Of a stretch of 64,000 nt of DNA, positions 43,509-54,276 are shown piece by piece. The notes under the pieces are model-generated. The model was not told where the DNA came from. It worked only from the letters and a program-made list of their open reading frames with translations, and ran no database searches. Both the position numbers and the translations under genes were made by a program. The DNA lies in assembly GCF_004087915.1 (NCBI RefSeq), contig NZ_CP035108.1, positions 1,302,001-1,366,000 on the forward strand, read 5' to 3'. How positions within the stretch are numbered: position 1 is the first letter of the stretch; each line of letters begins with the position of its first letter. Origin of the DNA: Geovibrio thiophilus. Lineage in GTDB: Bacteria; Chrysiogenota; Deferribacteres; Deferribacterales; Geovibrionaceae.

Positions 43509-43524
43509 GCGGCATTGTTTTTGC
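43509..43524 (+). promoter_or_regulatory. Sigma-54-like -24/-12 element upstream of kdsB
   Basis: CGGCAT (GG at 43511-43512), then TGTTT, then TTGC (43521-43524) gives the GG-to-GC spacing of ten bases typical of RpoN promoters. The -24 box deviates at two positions. It lies next to a good sigma-70 promoter, so it may be coincidental; the operon itself encodes rpoN. Confidence 0.3.
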
Positions 43525-43527
43525 TTG

Positions 43528-43556
43528 TTGAAAAACTTTGCCGTTCATACTATTAT
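43528..43556 (+). promoter_or_regulatory. Sigma-70 promoter of the kdsB-ptsI operon
   Basis: TTGAAA (43528-43533), a 17-base spacer and TATTAT (43551-43556) make a near-consensus promoter about 50 bases before the kdsB ATG. No other strong promoter is seen until pgsA, so it may serve most of the 14-kb run. Confidence 0.65.
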
Positions 43557-43607
43557 GTAATGTTTTGAGTGCAAATAAAGTTTGAAGATGCTTAAGGTCA
43601 GGTTTTT

Positions 43608-45957
<2,350 letters not shown>

Positions 45958-45958
45958 A

Positions 45959-46924
45959 TTGGATATTCTTGAAGCGGGCAAAAAGACCCTTGATGTTGAG
46001 ATAGATGCCCTTCACAGAGTGAAGGATGCTCTCGGCGCCGGATTTGTGGACGCGGTTGAGCTTATTTTCTCATGCAGAGGACGTGTTGTAGTTACCGGAA
46101 TGGGTAAATCCGGTCACATAGGCAAGAAAATCGCCGCCACCTTCGCCAGCACAGGCACTCCCGCTCTGTTCCTCCATCCGGCGGAAGGAGTTCACGGAGA
46201 CTTGGGCATGCTTGTGAAGGGGGATGTGATGATAGCTCTCTCCAACAGCGGCGAGACGAAGGAGATTCTTGAGATTCTCCCTGTTATAAAGAGATTCAGC
46301 ATTCCGCTTATCTGCATAGTGGGCAAGACAAATTCGATGCTCGCCAAAAAGAGCGACTGCGTTCTGGACGCATCCGTTGAGAAGGAGGCATGCCCCCTGA
46401 ACCTTGCGCCGACAGCCAGCACAACCGCTGCGCTTGCCATGGGCGACGCTCTGGCTGTTGCCCTCCTTGAAAAGAGAGGCTTCAAAAAGGAGGATTTCGC
46501 GATCTTCCATCCGTCGGGCTCACTGGGCAAGCAGCTTCTCCTGAAGGTGGCGGATGTATACAATACAGGCGAGGCGCTGCCTGTGGTTAAAGAAGGCACT
46601 CCGGTTTCCGATGCCGTTTTTGTCATAAGCTCCAAAGGCTTCGGCTGCACAACGGTAATTGACGGGCAGGGCGCGCTGAAAGGCATACTCACCGACGGCG
46701 ACTTAAGACGGGCTATGGAAAAGCACAGGGACAAGGTTTTTTCCATGAAAGTTGAGGAGGTCTGCACCAAGACTCCGAAGACAATTCCGGATGACGCCCT
46801 TGCCGCCAAGGCGCTTTCCGTTATGGAGACTTACTCCATAACATCGCTCATCACTGTTGATTCACAGGGCGTACCCACGGGAATAATCCATCTTCATGAC
46901 CTGCTGAGAGCGGGGCTTGCATGA
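45959..46924 (+). CDS. kdsD: Arabinose-5-phosphate isomerase (KdsD/KpsF family)
   Basis: Makes arabinose 5-phosphate, the KDO precursor. 321 residues: SIS sugar isomerase domain (VVVTGMGKSGHIGKKIAAT near 42-60, GDVMIALSNSGETKEIL near 88-104, LNLAPTASTTAALAMGDALA near 145-164), then two CBS domains (about 205-320; GILTDGDLRRAMEKH, GIIHLHDLLRAGL). TTG at 45959 is the start, after GAGGGGG; there is no ATG nearby that keeps the N-terminal helix. It overlaps kdsC by 4 bases. Confidence 0.95.
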   Translation: MDILEAGKKTLDVEIDALHRVKDALGAGFVDAVELIFSCRGRVVVTGMGKSGHIGKKIAATFASTGTPALFLHPAEGVHGDLGMLVKGDVMIALSNSGETKEILEILPVIKRFSIPLICIVGKTNSMLAKKSDCVLDASVEKEACPLNLAPTASTTAALAMGDALAVALLEKRGFKKEDFAIFHPSGSLGKQLLLKVADVYNTGEALPVVKEGTPVSDAVFVISSKGFGCTTVIDGQGALKGILTDGDLRRAMEKHRDKVFSMKVEEVCTKTPKTIPDDALAAKALSVMETYSITSLITVDSQGVPTGIIHLHDLLRAGLA

Positions 46925-47418
46925 AGAAAGACATAAAGGTCCTCTTCCTCGATGTCGACGGTGTAATGACCGACGGCAAAATCATTTACAATGAAAGAGG
47001 GGAGGAAACTAAACATTTTAACGTCCACGATGGTCTTGGTATTAAGCTCGCTATGCGTGCGGGGCTTGAGATTATCATAATCTCCGGCAGAAAGTCCGTT
47101 GTCACCGATTACAGGGCGGCGGAGCTGGGCATAGAGGCGCACACGGGCATAGCGGACAAGGCTGCCCTCTACAGAGAGATCAGGGACGCTAAAGGTTACG
47201 CTGACTGCAACTGCGCAGCCATAGGCGATGATATAAACGACATAGGCATGCTGAGAGCGGCGGGTACCTCCGCCACTGTTGCGGACGCGCCGGAATATGT
47301 AAAGAGCGAAGCGGACTACATCACCTTTGCCAAAGGCGGAGAGGGTGCGGTCAGGGAGTTTATAGAATATATACTGAAAAAATGCGGAACATGGGAAGAC
47401 GTTTTAAGATCATATTAG
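46921..47418 (+). CDS. kdsC: KDO-8-phosphate phosphatase KdsC
   Basis: HAD-superfamily C0 phosphatase, 165 residues. Motif I LFLDVDGVMTDGKI (Asp near 11 and 13), motif II IIISGRKS, GIADKAALYREI, and motif III CAAIGDDINDIGML. Absence of a cap domain and tetrameric C0 type fit KdsC. The start overlaps the kdsD stop (ATGA), and its end overlaps lptC by 37 bases. kdsA (the synthase) is not in this window. Confidence 0.95.
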   Translation: MKKDIKVLFLDVDGVMTDGKIIYNERGEETKHFNVHDGLGIKLAMRAGLEIIIISGRKSVVTDYRAAELGIEAHTGIADKAALYREIRDAKGYADCNCAAIGDDINDIGMLRAAGTSATVADAPEYVKSEADYITFAKGGEGAVREFIEYILKKCGTWEDVLRSY

Positions 47419-47924
47419 CCGCCGCGGGCGGAGTTGTTCTCCTGTTAGCTCTCTTCTCCTGCTCCGGCAGCGATAAGAGGGTGAAGGGCTATGTGCCGCC
47501 CTCAAACGTTTTTGAGATAACGGATTTTGAAATGCTCACCGGCAGGGAAGGGGCAAACTACCGCCTTACCGCCGTTAAAGCGTCATTCAACAGGATAGAA
47601 AATATAGCCGAACTCACCGATATTACAGTCGAGTTTGAAGACGGTGAGGAAAAGATAACCGCCAGAGCCGACAGAGGATATTATCTACAGAACCGTTATC
47701 TGGTCGCTGAGGGTAATATCAGGGGCAAAACAGACGATCTCAGCTTTGAAACCTCTGAAAGCGGCATAATGAATTATGATTTTGAAAGCTACACAGGAAC
47801 CATTGAGAACGATGTCGTCTGCATGCAGGGCTCTAACACTATCAGAGCGGACAGGGCGGAAATGGACTTTAAAACTAAAATTACGGAGTTTAAAGGCAAT
47901 GTATCGATTAGTTATTTTATGTAG
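47382..47924 (+). CDS. lptC: LPS export protein LptC
   Basis: Periplasmic bridge component with one N-terminal membrane anchor (about 8-27). The anchor ends in FSCSGS, so a lipoprotein form is possible but not typical. The rest is a beta-jellyroll of about 150 residues (LTAVKASFNRIENIAELTDI, ITARADRGYYLQNRYLVAEG, FKTKITEFKGNVSISYFM). 180 residues. ATG at 47382 or 47391 are both plausible; both are inside kdsC. It overlaps lptA by 26 bases. Identity relies on the fold pattern and the lptA-lptB neighbours. Confidence 0.85.
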   Translation: MRNMGRRFKIILAAAGGVVLLLALFSCSGSDKRVKGYVPPSNVFEITDFEMLTGREGANYRLTAVKASFNRIENIAELTDITVEFEDGEEKITARADRGYYLQNRYLVAEGNIRGKTDDLSFETSESGIMNYDFESYTGTIENDVVCMQGSNTIRADRAEMDFKTKITEFKGNVSISYFM

Positions 47925-48372
47925 CGTTATTCTGCTTGCCGCTTTTTCGGCATATGCGGTCGAAGGCTTTAATATGGGTTCTTCCGGTCCTATTCATATA
48001 GAAATGGATAATATGACCGTGCTTAAAGATAAAAATATCCTCAGAGGCAATGTATTCGTTAAGCGGGGTGTGCTTGAGGCTCGTTCCGAGGAGCTTGACG
48101 TCTATCTTAAAGGCAGTAAGGATGTCGAGAAGCTTATCTTCAAGGGCAATGTAAGGATAAACAAAGAGGACATGCGCGCGATCTCCGACAGGGCAGAGTT
48201 TTATGTCACGGAAGACAGAGCTGTGCTCAGCGGTTCAGTGAGAGTCTGGCAGGGGATCAACTACCTTGAGGGCGAAACCGTAACCATAAACAATAAGACC
48301 GGCGAAGCGAAGGTATTCAGAGGAAAAGATAAACGGGTAAAAATCATACTCAACCCCGAGGAAGGTAAATAG
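47899..48372 (+). CDS. lptA: LPS transport periplasmic protein LptA
   Basis: Forms the periplasmic beta-jellyroll bridge carrying LPS to the outer membrane. 157 residues with a signal peptide (1-20, ending AYA). The OstA-like core shows IHIEMDNMTVLKDKNILRGN, RGVLEARSEELDVYLKG, DMRAISDRAEFYVTEDRAVL and YLEGETVTINNKTGEAKV. ATG at 47899 starts exactly at the signal peptide; a longer frame reaching back to 47776 lies inside lptC and is rejected. Confidence 0.93.
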   Translation: MYRLVILCSVILLAAFSAYAVEGFNMGSSGPIHIEMDNMTVLKDKNILRGNVFVKRGVLEARSEELDVYLKGSKDVEKLIFKGNVRINKEDMRAISDRAEFYVTEDRAVLSGSVRVWQGINYLEGETVTINNKTGEAKVFRGKDKRVKIILNPEEGK

Positions 48373-48373
48373 A

Positions 48374-49093
48374 TTGGGACTTTCTGCGGAAAACCTGCGT
48401 AAGGTTTATAAAAAGCGTGCCGTTGTGGACGGAATCTCGCTTAAGGTTTCCAAAGGCGAGGTAGTGGGGCTTCTCGGTCCGAACGGAGCCGGGAAAACCA
48501 CCACCTTCTACATGCTCACCGGCATAGTCAAGCCGGACGGCGGAAGTGTGCACCTCAACGGCAAGGACATAACAAGAAGCCCCATACACGAGCGCAGCAG
48601 GGCGGGCATAGGCTATCTTCCGCAGGAACCTTCTGTTTTCAGAAAGCTCAGTGTTTATGAAAACATATACGCAGCGCTTGAACTGAAAAACAGTGATAAA
48701 TCTCTGATAAAAGAGACAACAGAAAGACTGATCCGCGAGTTCGGGCTTGAGAAAGTGCGGGATTCGCAGGGCTATTCCCTTTCCGGAGGAGAGAGAAGAA
48801 GGGTGGAGATAGCGCGCTGCATATCCGCTGAACCCGATGTTATAATGCTTGATGAGCCTTTTTCGGGTATAGATCCTATATCCGTATCGGATATACAGAA
48901 GATGATTTTTGCTCTGAAGGAGATGGGTCTCGGCGTTCTGATAACTGATCACAACGTGCGTGAGACTCTTAAGATAACCGACAGGGCTTATATTGTAGCG
49001 GACGGAAAAATACTCTGCCACGGCTCCCCACAGGAGATTGTGAACAATGAAGAGGTTATCAGCCGCTACCTTGGTGAGGGCTTTGAAATCTGA
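48374..49093 (+). CDS. lptB: LPS export ABC transporter ATP-binding protein LptB
   Basis: Cytoplasmic ATPase that drives LPS extraction with LptF/LptG. Walker A GPNGAGKTTTFYMLTG (about 36-51), the LptB-typical YLPQEPSVFRKLSVYENIYAAL, signature YSLSGGERRRVEIARCI, Walker B IMLDEPFSGIDPISV, and switch His in ITDHNVRETL. 239 residues. TTG at 48374 is the start; it directly follows lptA. lptF/lptG are elsewhere. Confidence 0.97.
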   Translation: MGLSAENLRKVYKKRAVVDGISLKVSKGEVVGLLGPNGAGKTTTFYMLTGIVKPDGGSVHLNGKDITRSPIHERSRAGIGYLPQEPSVFRKLSVYENIYAALELKNSDKSLIKETTERLIREFGLEKVRDSQGYSLSGGERRRVEIARCISAEPDVIMLDEPFSGIDPISVSDIQKMIFALKEMGLGVLITDHNVRETLKITDRAYIVADGKILCHGSPQEIVNNEEVISRYLGEGFEI

Positions 49094-50499
49094 TGGTATC
49101 CGGAAAGCTTAATATCGGTCTTCAGACAAAACTTTCACAGAAGCTTCTGATCACTCCTCAGATGAAGCAGTCTCTGAACATCCTTCAGATGCCTATTACC
49201 GAACTGGTGCAGGAGCTTAACACATATCTTGAGGAAAACCCCGTGCTTGAGGAGATTCAGGAAGGGGAGGAAAAATCCGCTGAGGAGCTTAAGAACGAGG
49301 AAAACTTCGAGGATGATCTCCTTAAGGTTGACTGGGATGAGCTTTACCGTGATAACGAGGAGCTCCAGTATAATCCGTCAAGCGATGAAGGCTACGATTT
49401 TGAAAAATTCATCGGCAGAACGGACAACCTCTGTGACCACCTGATGTTTCAGCTTAAGATCATGGGACTGGGAACGGAAGCGGAGAATATAGGCGAATAC
49501 ATTATAGGGAACCTGTCCGAGGACGGTTTTTTCAGGCTGCCCTGTTCGGAGGTCGCCGAGCATTTCGGCTGTCCGGAGAAACAGGTTGAGGCTGTTTTGG
49601 AGATCATCAAGGGGTTTGAGCCTTCTGGAATAGCCAGCTCAAACCTGCGTGAATGTATCTGCCGCCAGCTTGAGGATTTCGGAACGGAAGAAGTTTATAT
49701 GGAGCTTGTCGCCGAACTCCTTGAAAACTACGAAGAAGAACTGATAAACTTTAAGTATGCCGATATAATGAAGAGTATCGGCATCGAACAGGACACTTTT
49801 GAGTATCTCCTTTTTTTAATAAGAAAGACAGACCCCAAACCCGGGCTTTCTTTTCAGAAAGGGGAGAACAGACATGTTACCCCCGATGTGTACATAGCCC
49901 GTAAGGGCGATGATTTTGACGTTGTCCTCAATGAGGACGGAATGCCCTCACTGCGCACAAGCGCCTACTACATGCGCCTGCTGAAAAGCGCCAATGTGGA
50001 TGAAAAAGCGAAGGCGTACCTTGAGGAGAAGATTAAAGGCGCCGTATGGCTGATAAAAAGCCTTAACAAGCGCCAGAAAGCCATATACCGTGTGGTGAAG
50101 GCGATAATCGATGCGCAGAAGCCGTTCTTTCTCGGTTCGGTGAGGCATCTCAGCCCGCTGAAGCTGAAAGACATTGCGGAGGTCACCGAGCTTCACGAAT
50201 CCACAGTGAGCAGAGTTACTTCCGGCAAGTACGCCATGACGGAGCACGGGGTCATGGAGCTGAAGTCCTTCTTCGTGAAAGGGCTGGACACGGCAGACGG
50301 CGACATGTCCACCGACAGGGTGAAGGATATGATTAAAGGGATCATTGATGAAGAGCCCGCTGACAGTCCCCACAGCGATCAGAAAATTGTGGAAATTTTG
50401 CAGAAAAAAGGTATAAAAATTGCACGGCGAACCGTTGCGAAATATAGAGATGAGTTAAATATACCCACCAAATCTCAGAGAAAAAAAACCGGGAGGTAG
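49093..50499 (+). CDS. rpoN: RNA polymerase sigma-54 factor
   Basis: Alternative sigma for enhancer-dependent promoters. 468 residues: activator-interacting region I at the start (LGLQTKLSQKLLITPQ-type, here IGLQTKLSQKLLITPQMKQS), an acidic region II (about 45-105), the core-binding domain (about 115-300), the HTH LKDIAEVTELHESTVSRVTS (about 358-377), and the C-terminal RpoN box ARRTVAKYRDELNIP (about 445-459). The ATG overlaps the lptB stop by one base. lptB-rpoN-hpf-ptsN is a widely conserved order. Confidence 0.98.
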   Translation: MVSGKLNIGLQTKLSQKLLITPQMKQSLNILQMPITELVQELNTYLEENPVLEEIQEGEEKSAEELKNEENFEDDLLKVDWDELYRDNEELQYNPSSDEGYDFEKFIGRTDNLCDHLMFQLKIMGLGTEAENIGEYIIGNLSEDGFFRLPCSEVAEHFGCPEKQVEAVLEIIKGFEPSGIASSNLRECICRQLEDFGTEEVYMELVAELLENYEEELINFKYADIMKSIGIEQDTFEYLLFLIRKTDPKPGLSFQKGENRHVTPDVYIARKGDDFDVVLNEDGMPSLRTSAYYMRLLKSANVDEKAKAYLEEKIKGAVWLIKSLNKRQKAIYRVVKAIIDAQKPFFLGSVRHLSPLKLKDIAEVTELHESTVSRVTSGKYAMTEHGVMELKSFFVKGLDTADGDMSTDRVKDMIKGIIDEEPADSPHSDQKIVEILQKKGIKIARRTVAKYRDELNIPTKSQRKKTGR

Positions 50500-50500
50500 C

Positions 50501-51034
50501 ATGAACGTCCAGATTACTGCAAGAAACATTGAAATTACGGATGCAATAAGAAGCTACGCAGAAAAGAAAGTAGCCAAACTCGAAAAATACTTCGATCACA
50601 TTACCGAAGCAAACGTTCTTCTGGAGGTTCAGAAAAATCTTCATATAGTGGAAGTGCTTATCACTGCAAAAGGCGTGTTTATGAAAGGGCTGGAGAAGTC
50701 CGAGGATCTTTACGCGTCCATAGACCTCTCGGTGGATAAGATAGAAAAGCAGCTTATAAAATATAAAGAAAAACTGAAAAGCAAAAAGCTTATGGATAAA
50801 GAGTTCAGGGCTCCCCTCAAGCTTAATGTTCTTGATGTTGACAGCTTTGACAGTAACGAGCCCCGTGTGGTTGTCTCCAAGGACATGCCGGTAAAACCCA
50901 TGGATGTTGAAGAAGCCGTTATGCAGATGGATCTCCTGAACAAGACCTTTTTTGTTTTCCGCAACGCTGAAAGCGGTGAACTGAGTGTTGTCTACAGAAG
51001 GGACGACGGCAATATCGGTCTGATAGACTCCTAG
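50501..51034 (+). CDS. hpf: Ribosome hibernation-promoting factor, long form
   Basis: Binds the 30S decoding region and dimerises ribosomes in stationary phase. 177 residues: S30AE N-terminal domain (VQITARNIEITDAIRSYAEKK, then NVLLEVQKNLHIVEVLI and DLYASIDLSVDKIEKQLIK), a linker, and the dimerising C-terminal domain (about 120-177; PMDVEEAVMQMDLLNKTFFV, SGELSVVYRRDDGNIGLI), which marks the long form. GGGAGGTAGC precedes the ATG. Confidence 0.95.
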   Translation: MNVQITARNIEITDAIRSYAEKKVAKLEKYFDHITEANVLLEVQKNLHIVEVLITAKGVFMKGLEKSEDLYASIDLSVDKIEKQLIKYKEKLKSKKLMDKEFRAPLKLNVLDVDSFDSNEPRVVVSKDMPVKPMDVEEAVMQMDLLNKTFFVFRNAESGELSVVYRRDDGNIGLIDS

Positions 51035-51043
51035 GCATATTTG

Positions 51044-51499
51044 ATGAATCTTTCCGATTACATAGACGGGGAGAGGGTAATCCTCTCCCTTTCTTCTCAG
51101 GATAAGGATTCCGCAATCAGAGAAATGGTGAGCTTTCTGGACGGAAAGAATGCCCTTAGCGATGCGGAATCGGCTCTTAAGGCACTTTTTGAAAGAGAAA
51201 AGCTCGGAAGCACAGGGGTAGGGGAGGAGATAGCCATCCCCCACGCCAAGCTTGCCATTGACGATCTTGTAATGCTTATGGCTTTCAGCGAAGGCTTGCC
51301 CTTTCAGTCCGCTGACGGTAAAGATGTGAAGATACTCTTTCTCGTTCTCGCTCCGGAAAAGCAGATGAACCTCCACCTGAAAACGCTGGCGAAAATCAGC
51401 AGACTGGTGAAAGCCACCGATTTCAGGGACAGGGTGCTCGGGGCGAAAAGCGCTCAAGAGGTCTGCCTCATTCTCCGTGAAGAGGAACAGAAGCTTTAA
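51044..51499 (+). CDS. ptsN: PTS EIIA-type protein (nitrogen PTS, PtsN)
   Basis: EIIA-Ntr-like phosphocarrier, 151 residues. The phospho-His is in EIAIPHAKLAIDDLVML (near residue 67), following GSTGVGEE. The core ISRLVKATDFRDRVL is typical. It lies between hpf and hprK, as in many Gram-negatives, where it signals nitrogen/carbon status instead of transporting sugar. ATG at 51044 is preferred to the TTG at 51041. Its phosphate would come from the HPr/EI pair encoded at the end of the same operon. Confidence 0.92.
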   Translation: MNLSDYIDGERVILSLSSQDKDSAIREMVSFLDGKNALSDAESALKALFEREKLGSTGVGEEIAIPHAKLAIDDLVMLMAFSEGLPFQSADGKDVKILFLVLAPEKQMNLHLKTLAKISRLVKATDFRDRVLGAKSAQEVCLILREEEQKL

Positions 51500-51525
51500 G
51501 AGGATATAATTCCGGATGGATCTGC

Positions 51526-52527
51526 ATGGATAAAATGCCTGTTTCCGATCTGCTTTCTGCCGGAGCAAAGCACATAGGGCTCAGGCTCCTCCACGGCAAA
51601 AAGCAGACTCACGAACACTTCATAACCAGCCACCGCATTCAAAAGCCCGGGCTGGCTCTGGCTGGTTTTACCGAATACCTCCACGAGGGTCGGATACAGA
51701 TTCTCGGCAATACTGAAATAACCTATCTCTGGACACTGCCGCCGAAGCAGCGAAAAGCCGCGGCGGATAACCTTATGCAGCATGAAATCTGCTGCTTCAT
51801 CGTTACTAAAAACTTAAAAATACCGAAAGAGTTCCTCGCCGCAGTGCAGGAATGCGGTGTACCGCTGTTTAAGACCAAGCTTCTCAGCTCCAAGGCAATA
51901 GAGCTCATAACCGATTTCCTTGAGGAAAGATTAGCGCCGGAAACAAATGTCCACGGGGTTCTTATGGATGTTTACGGAATAGGCGTGCTTATCATGGGCA
52001 GAAGCGGCATAGGCAAGAGCGAGTGCGCCGTGGAGCTTGTCAAACGGGGGCACAGGCTCGTTGCGGACGATATTGTCACCATAAAGAAGCGTTACGACAC
52101 CCTTGTGGGCATGAGCAACGACATACTCCGTCACCATATTGAAGTCCGCGGGCTGGGCATACTCAACATAAAAGACATGTTCGGCGTGACTGCTATCCGC
52201 ATGCGCAAAAAGATTGAGCTTGTGATAGAGTTTGTGGACTGGGATCAGGTGGGAAGCTGCGACCGCATAGGGCTTGAAAAGAAATTCTATGAAACCCTCG
52301 ATATAAAAACACCCATGACGGTTCTGCCCATAACTGCGGGAAGAAATATGGCGGTGATTGTCGAAGTGGCGGCGAGAAACCAGCTTCTTAAGGTTATGGG
52401 ATATGATTCCGCCAAGGATTTTTCGGATAATCTGCTCAATAAAATGAACCCTAAAAGAAAAAAGAATGGCGCCGCTGCCGGCGATATATTATCCTTTAAG
52501 AATATTCCTAAAAAGGGGGAAGAGTAG
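51526..52527 (+). CDS. hprK: HPr kinase/phosphorylase
   Basis: Phosphorylates or dephosphorylates the regulatory Ser of HPr. 333 residues: N-terminal domain (1 to about 130) and kinase domain with the catalytic His in VHGVLMDVYGIGVLI (about 142), P-loop MGRSGIGKSECAVEL (about 154-168), LVADDIVTIK, and the HprK signature EVRGLGILNIKDMFG (about 206-220). The target Ser48 is present in the HPr encoded at 55625. The start overlaps nothing; a 26-base gap separates it from ptsN. It overlaps rapZ by one base. Confidence 0.95.
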   Translation: MDKMPVSDLLSAGAKHIGLRLLHGKKQTHEHFITSHRIQKPGLALAGFTEYLHEGRIQILGNTEITYLWTLPPKQRKAAADNLMQHEICCFIVTKNLKIPKEFLAAVQECGVPLFKTKLLSSKAIELITDFLEERLAPETNVHGVLMDVYGIGVLIMGRSGIGKSECAVELVKRGHRLVADDIVTIKKRYDTLVGMSNDILRHHIEVRGLGILNIKDMFGVTAIRMRKKIELVIEFVDWDQVGSCDRIGLEKKFYETLDIKTPMTVLPITAGRNMAVIVEVAARNQLLKVMGYDSAKDFSDNLLNKMNPKRKKNGAAAGDILSFKNIPKKGEE

Positions 52528-53378
52528 TGCAGAGAGTTTCTCTGGTTGTTCTGACCGGACTTTCCGGCGCGGGTAAGTCGCGTGCGGCGGATGTTCTGGA
52601 AGATCTCGGCTATTACACAGTGGACAATTTTCCTCCTCAGCTTCTTGAAAAATTCCTTGAGCTTATCTTTAATTTTAACATGGATGTTTCCAAGGTTGCC
52701 CTTGTAATAGACATACGCAGCAGAAACAGCGTTAAGGCTTCCGAGGTTATTTCGCTCCTTAAAAACAATTACGGGGCAAAGGTGCTTTTCATAGAGGCGG
52801 ACAACGCAACGCTTATCAAACGCTACAAAGAGACAAGACGCACCCATCCGCTGGGCTCAAATCTGCCCGAAGCGATTGACACCGAGAGGGAAAGTCTCAG
52901 GGAGATAAGGGAAACAGCGGATATTGTCATAGATACCTCACGCAAAACAGTGCATGAGCTTGCCCGTCAGGTGGAGTCCTACTTCATGGACGATGATTCC
53001 GCGCAGCTCAGCATAACTGTTCAGTCCTTCGGTTTTAAATACGGTGTGCCTGAGGATTCCGACCTGCTTTTTGATGTCCGTTTCCTGAAAAACCCTCACT
53101 TCGAGGATGACCTCAGGGAAAAGACAGGACGGGAAAAAGTGGTTCAGGATTATGTGTTTTCAGATGAAAAAACTGGAATTTATATTGAAAAAATTAAAGA
53201 TATGCTGAATTTTCTCATTCCAAACTATCTTACAGAAGGAAAAAGATTCTTAACCGTATCAGTAGGGTGCACAGGCGGTAAACACAGATCCGTGGCTATT
53301 GCCGAAAATCTATCGAAATATCTGAAAGAAACGACTAAATTTAAAATTATAACTAAGCACAGAGATATGGACAGGTGA
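52527..53378 (+). CDS. rapZ: RapZ/YvcJ-type nucleotide-binding protein
   Basis: P-loop protein; in E. coli RapZ guides RNase E to the sRNA GlmZ and senses glucosamine 6-phosphate, while in Bacillus YvcJ has a less defined role. 283 residues with Walker A TGLSGAGKSRAADVLEDLGY (about 10-29), VDNFPPQLLEKF, the RRTHPL motif near 110, and the C-terminal VGCTGGKHRSVAIAENL (about 246-262) that binds the ligand. GTG start at 52527. Whether the small-RNA role holds here is unknown; the link to glmM in this window is suggestive. Confidence 0.94.
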   Translation: MQRVSLVVLTGLSGAGKSRAADVLEDLGYYTVDNFPPQLLEKFLELIFNFNMDVSKVALVIDIRSRNSVKASEVISLLKNNYGAKVLFIEADNATLIKRYKETRRTHPLGSNLPEAIDTERESLREIRETADIVIDTSRKTVHELARQVESYFMDDDSAQLSITVQSFGFKYGVPEDSDLLFDVRFLKNPHFEDDLREKTGREKVVQDYVFSDEKTGIYIEKIKDMLNFLIPNYLTEGKRFLTVSVGCTGGKHRSVAIAENLSKYLKETTKFKIITKHRDMDR

Positions 53379-53383
53379 CAATG

Positions 53384-53788
53384 ATGGTCGGAATAGTTCT
53401 TGTAACACACGGCAGGTTCGGTGAAGAGCTTAAAAAAAGCGCGGAAATGATTTTGGGCTCTCAGGAAGGTGTTGAGACGATTTCCATGGAGTACGGTTCC
53501 TCTCTGGCGGATGTAGCCGATGAAATAGAAAAAATGATCGCCAGATATGAGGATTCGGGCGCCATAGTGTTCACCGATATGTTCGGCGGCAGCCCCTCCA
53601 ATGTGGCTATGGCTTATCTCGGCTCAAAAAATGTCGAGGTGGTTTCGGGCGTTAATCTCCCCATGCTTATCAAGGCTCTGGGGCTGAGACGCGAGAATAA
53701 ATCGATCAGGGTAATGTGCAACGAATGCGCGGATTCCGCGAGACAGAGCATAATCGTTGCCGGAGAGCTTTTAAAAGAGACATCATGA
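53384..53788 (+). CDS. PTS mannose-family EIIA
   Basis: Cytoplasmic phosphocarrier of a mannose-class (IIA-IIB-IIC-IID) sugar uptake system. About 134 residues; the phospho-His is in VTHGRFGEELKKSAEM (near residue 9), with FTDMFGGSPSNVAM (about 65-78) and SGVNLPMLIKAL (about 87-98) typical of EIIA-Man. The domain is free-standing, not fused to IIB as in E. coli ManX. ATG at 53384 sits 6 bases after AGGTG; 53381 is also possible. It overlaps neither neighbour but is 5 bases from rapZ. Confidence 0.92.
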   Translation: MVGIVLVTHGRFGEELKKSAEMILGSQEGVETISMEYGSSLADVADEIEKMIARYEDSGAIVFTDMFGGSPSNVAMAYLGSKNVEVVSGVNLPMLIKALGLRRENKSIRVMCNECADSARQSIIVAGELLKETS

Positions 53789-54276
53789 AGAAAATAATTT
53801 TTCGTGTTGATGACAGACTTATACACGGTCAGGTGATTGAAGGCTGGGTCAAGTATTACAAAATCCACCGGATTATGGTTGTCAGCGACCGCATAGCCGG
53901 AGACAGCCTTCAGCGCATGATTTATCAGAGTGCGCTCCCTTCGGGCTGCACCCTTGAGATTATGAATGTGGAACAGTTCATCTCTTCATTTGAAAAACTG
54001 AAAGCTGTGAAGGACTACACCCTCGTTCTCATGGAATCGGTGGAGGATCTGGCACGCTGTACCGACTTAATAGACAATGATGTTTATGTGAATATAGGCT
54101 GCGTCGCCTGTCGTGAGCACAAGGTGGAGGTCTCCAACACCGTGTTTCTCGATCTGGACGAGATTGAGCAGGTCTGTTCCATCCGTGACACGGTGGAAGT
54201 GTATATTCACAAGGTTCCTTGGGAACCAAGCGTTGAAATAAGAAACTTTTCAAAACTCCTGAAAGGCGGGTTATGA
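53785..54276 (+). CDS. PTS mannose/sorbose-family EIIB
   Basis: Receives phosphate from EIIA and passes it to the sugar. 163 residues. The phospho-His is in RVDDRLIHGQVIEGWV (about residue 15), followed by VVSDRIAGDSLQRMIYQ and the NIGCVACREH loop. ATG at 53785 overlaps the EIIA stop (ATGA). A longer frame beginning at 53716 lies inside EIIA and is rejected. With IIC and IID it completes the translocator. Confidence 0.93.
   Translation: MKKIIFRVDDRLIHGQVIEGWVKYYKIHRIMVVSDRIAGDSLQRMIYQSALPSGCTLEIMNVEQFISSFEKLKAVKDYTLVLMESVEDLARCTDLIDNDVYVNIGCVACREHKVEVSNTVFLDLDEIEQVCSIRDTVEVYIHKVPWEPSVEIRNFSKLLKGGL

Noticed and set aside
47382-47480. LptC as a certain lipoprotein
   Set aside because: FSC at the end of the hydrophobic segment is a poor lipobox (Phe at -2), and LptC is normally a membrane-anchored protein, so only the anchor is claimed.
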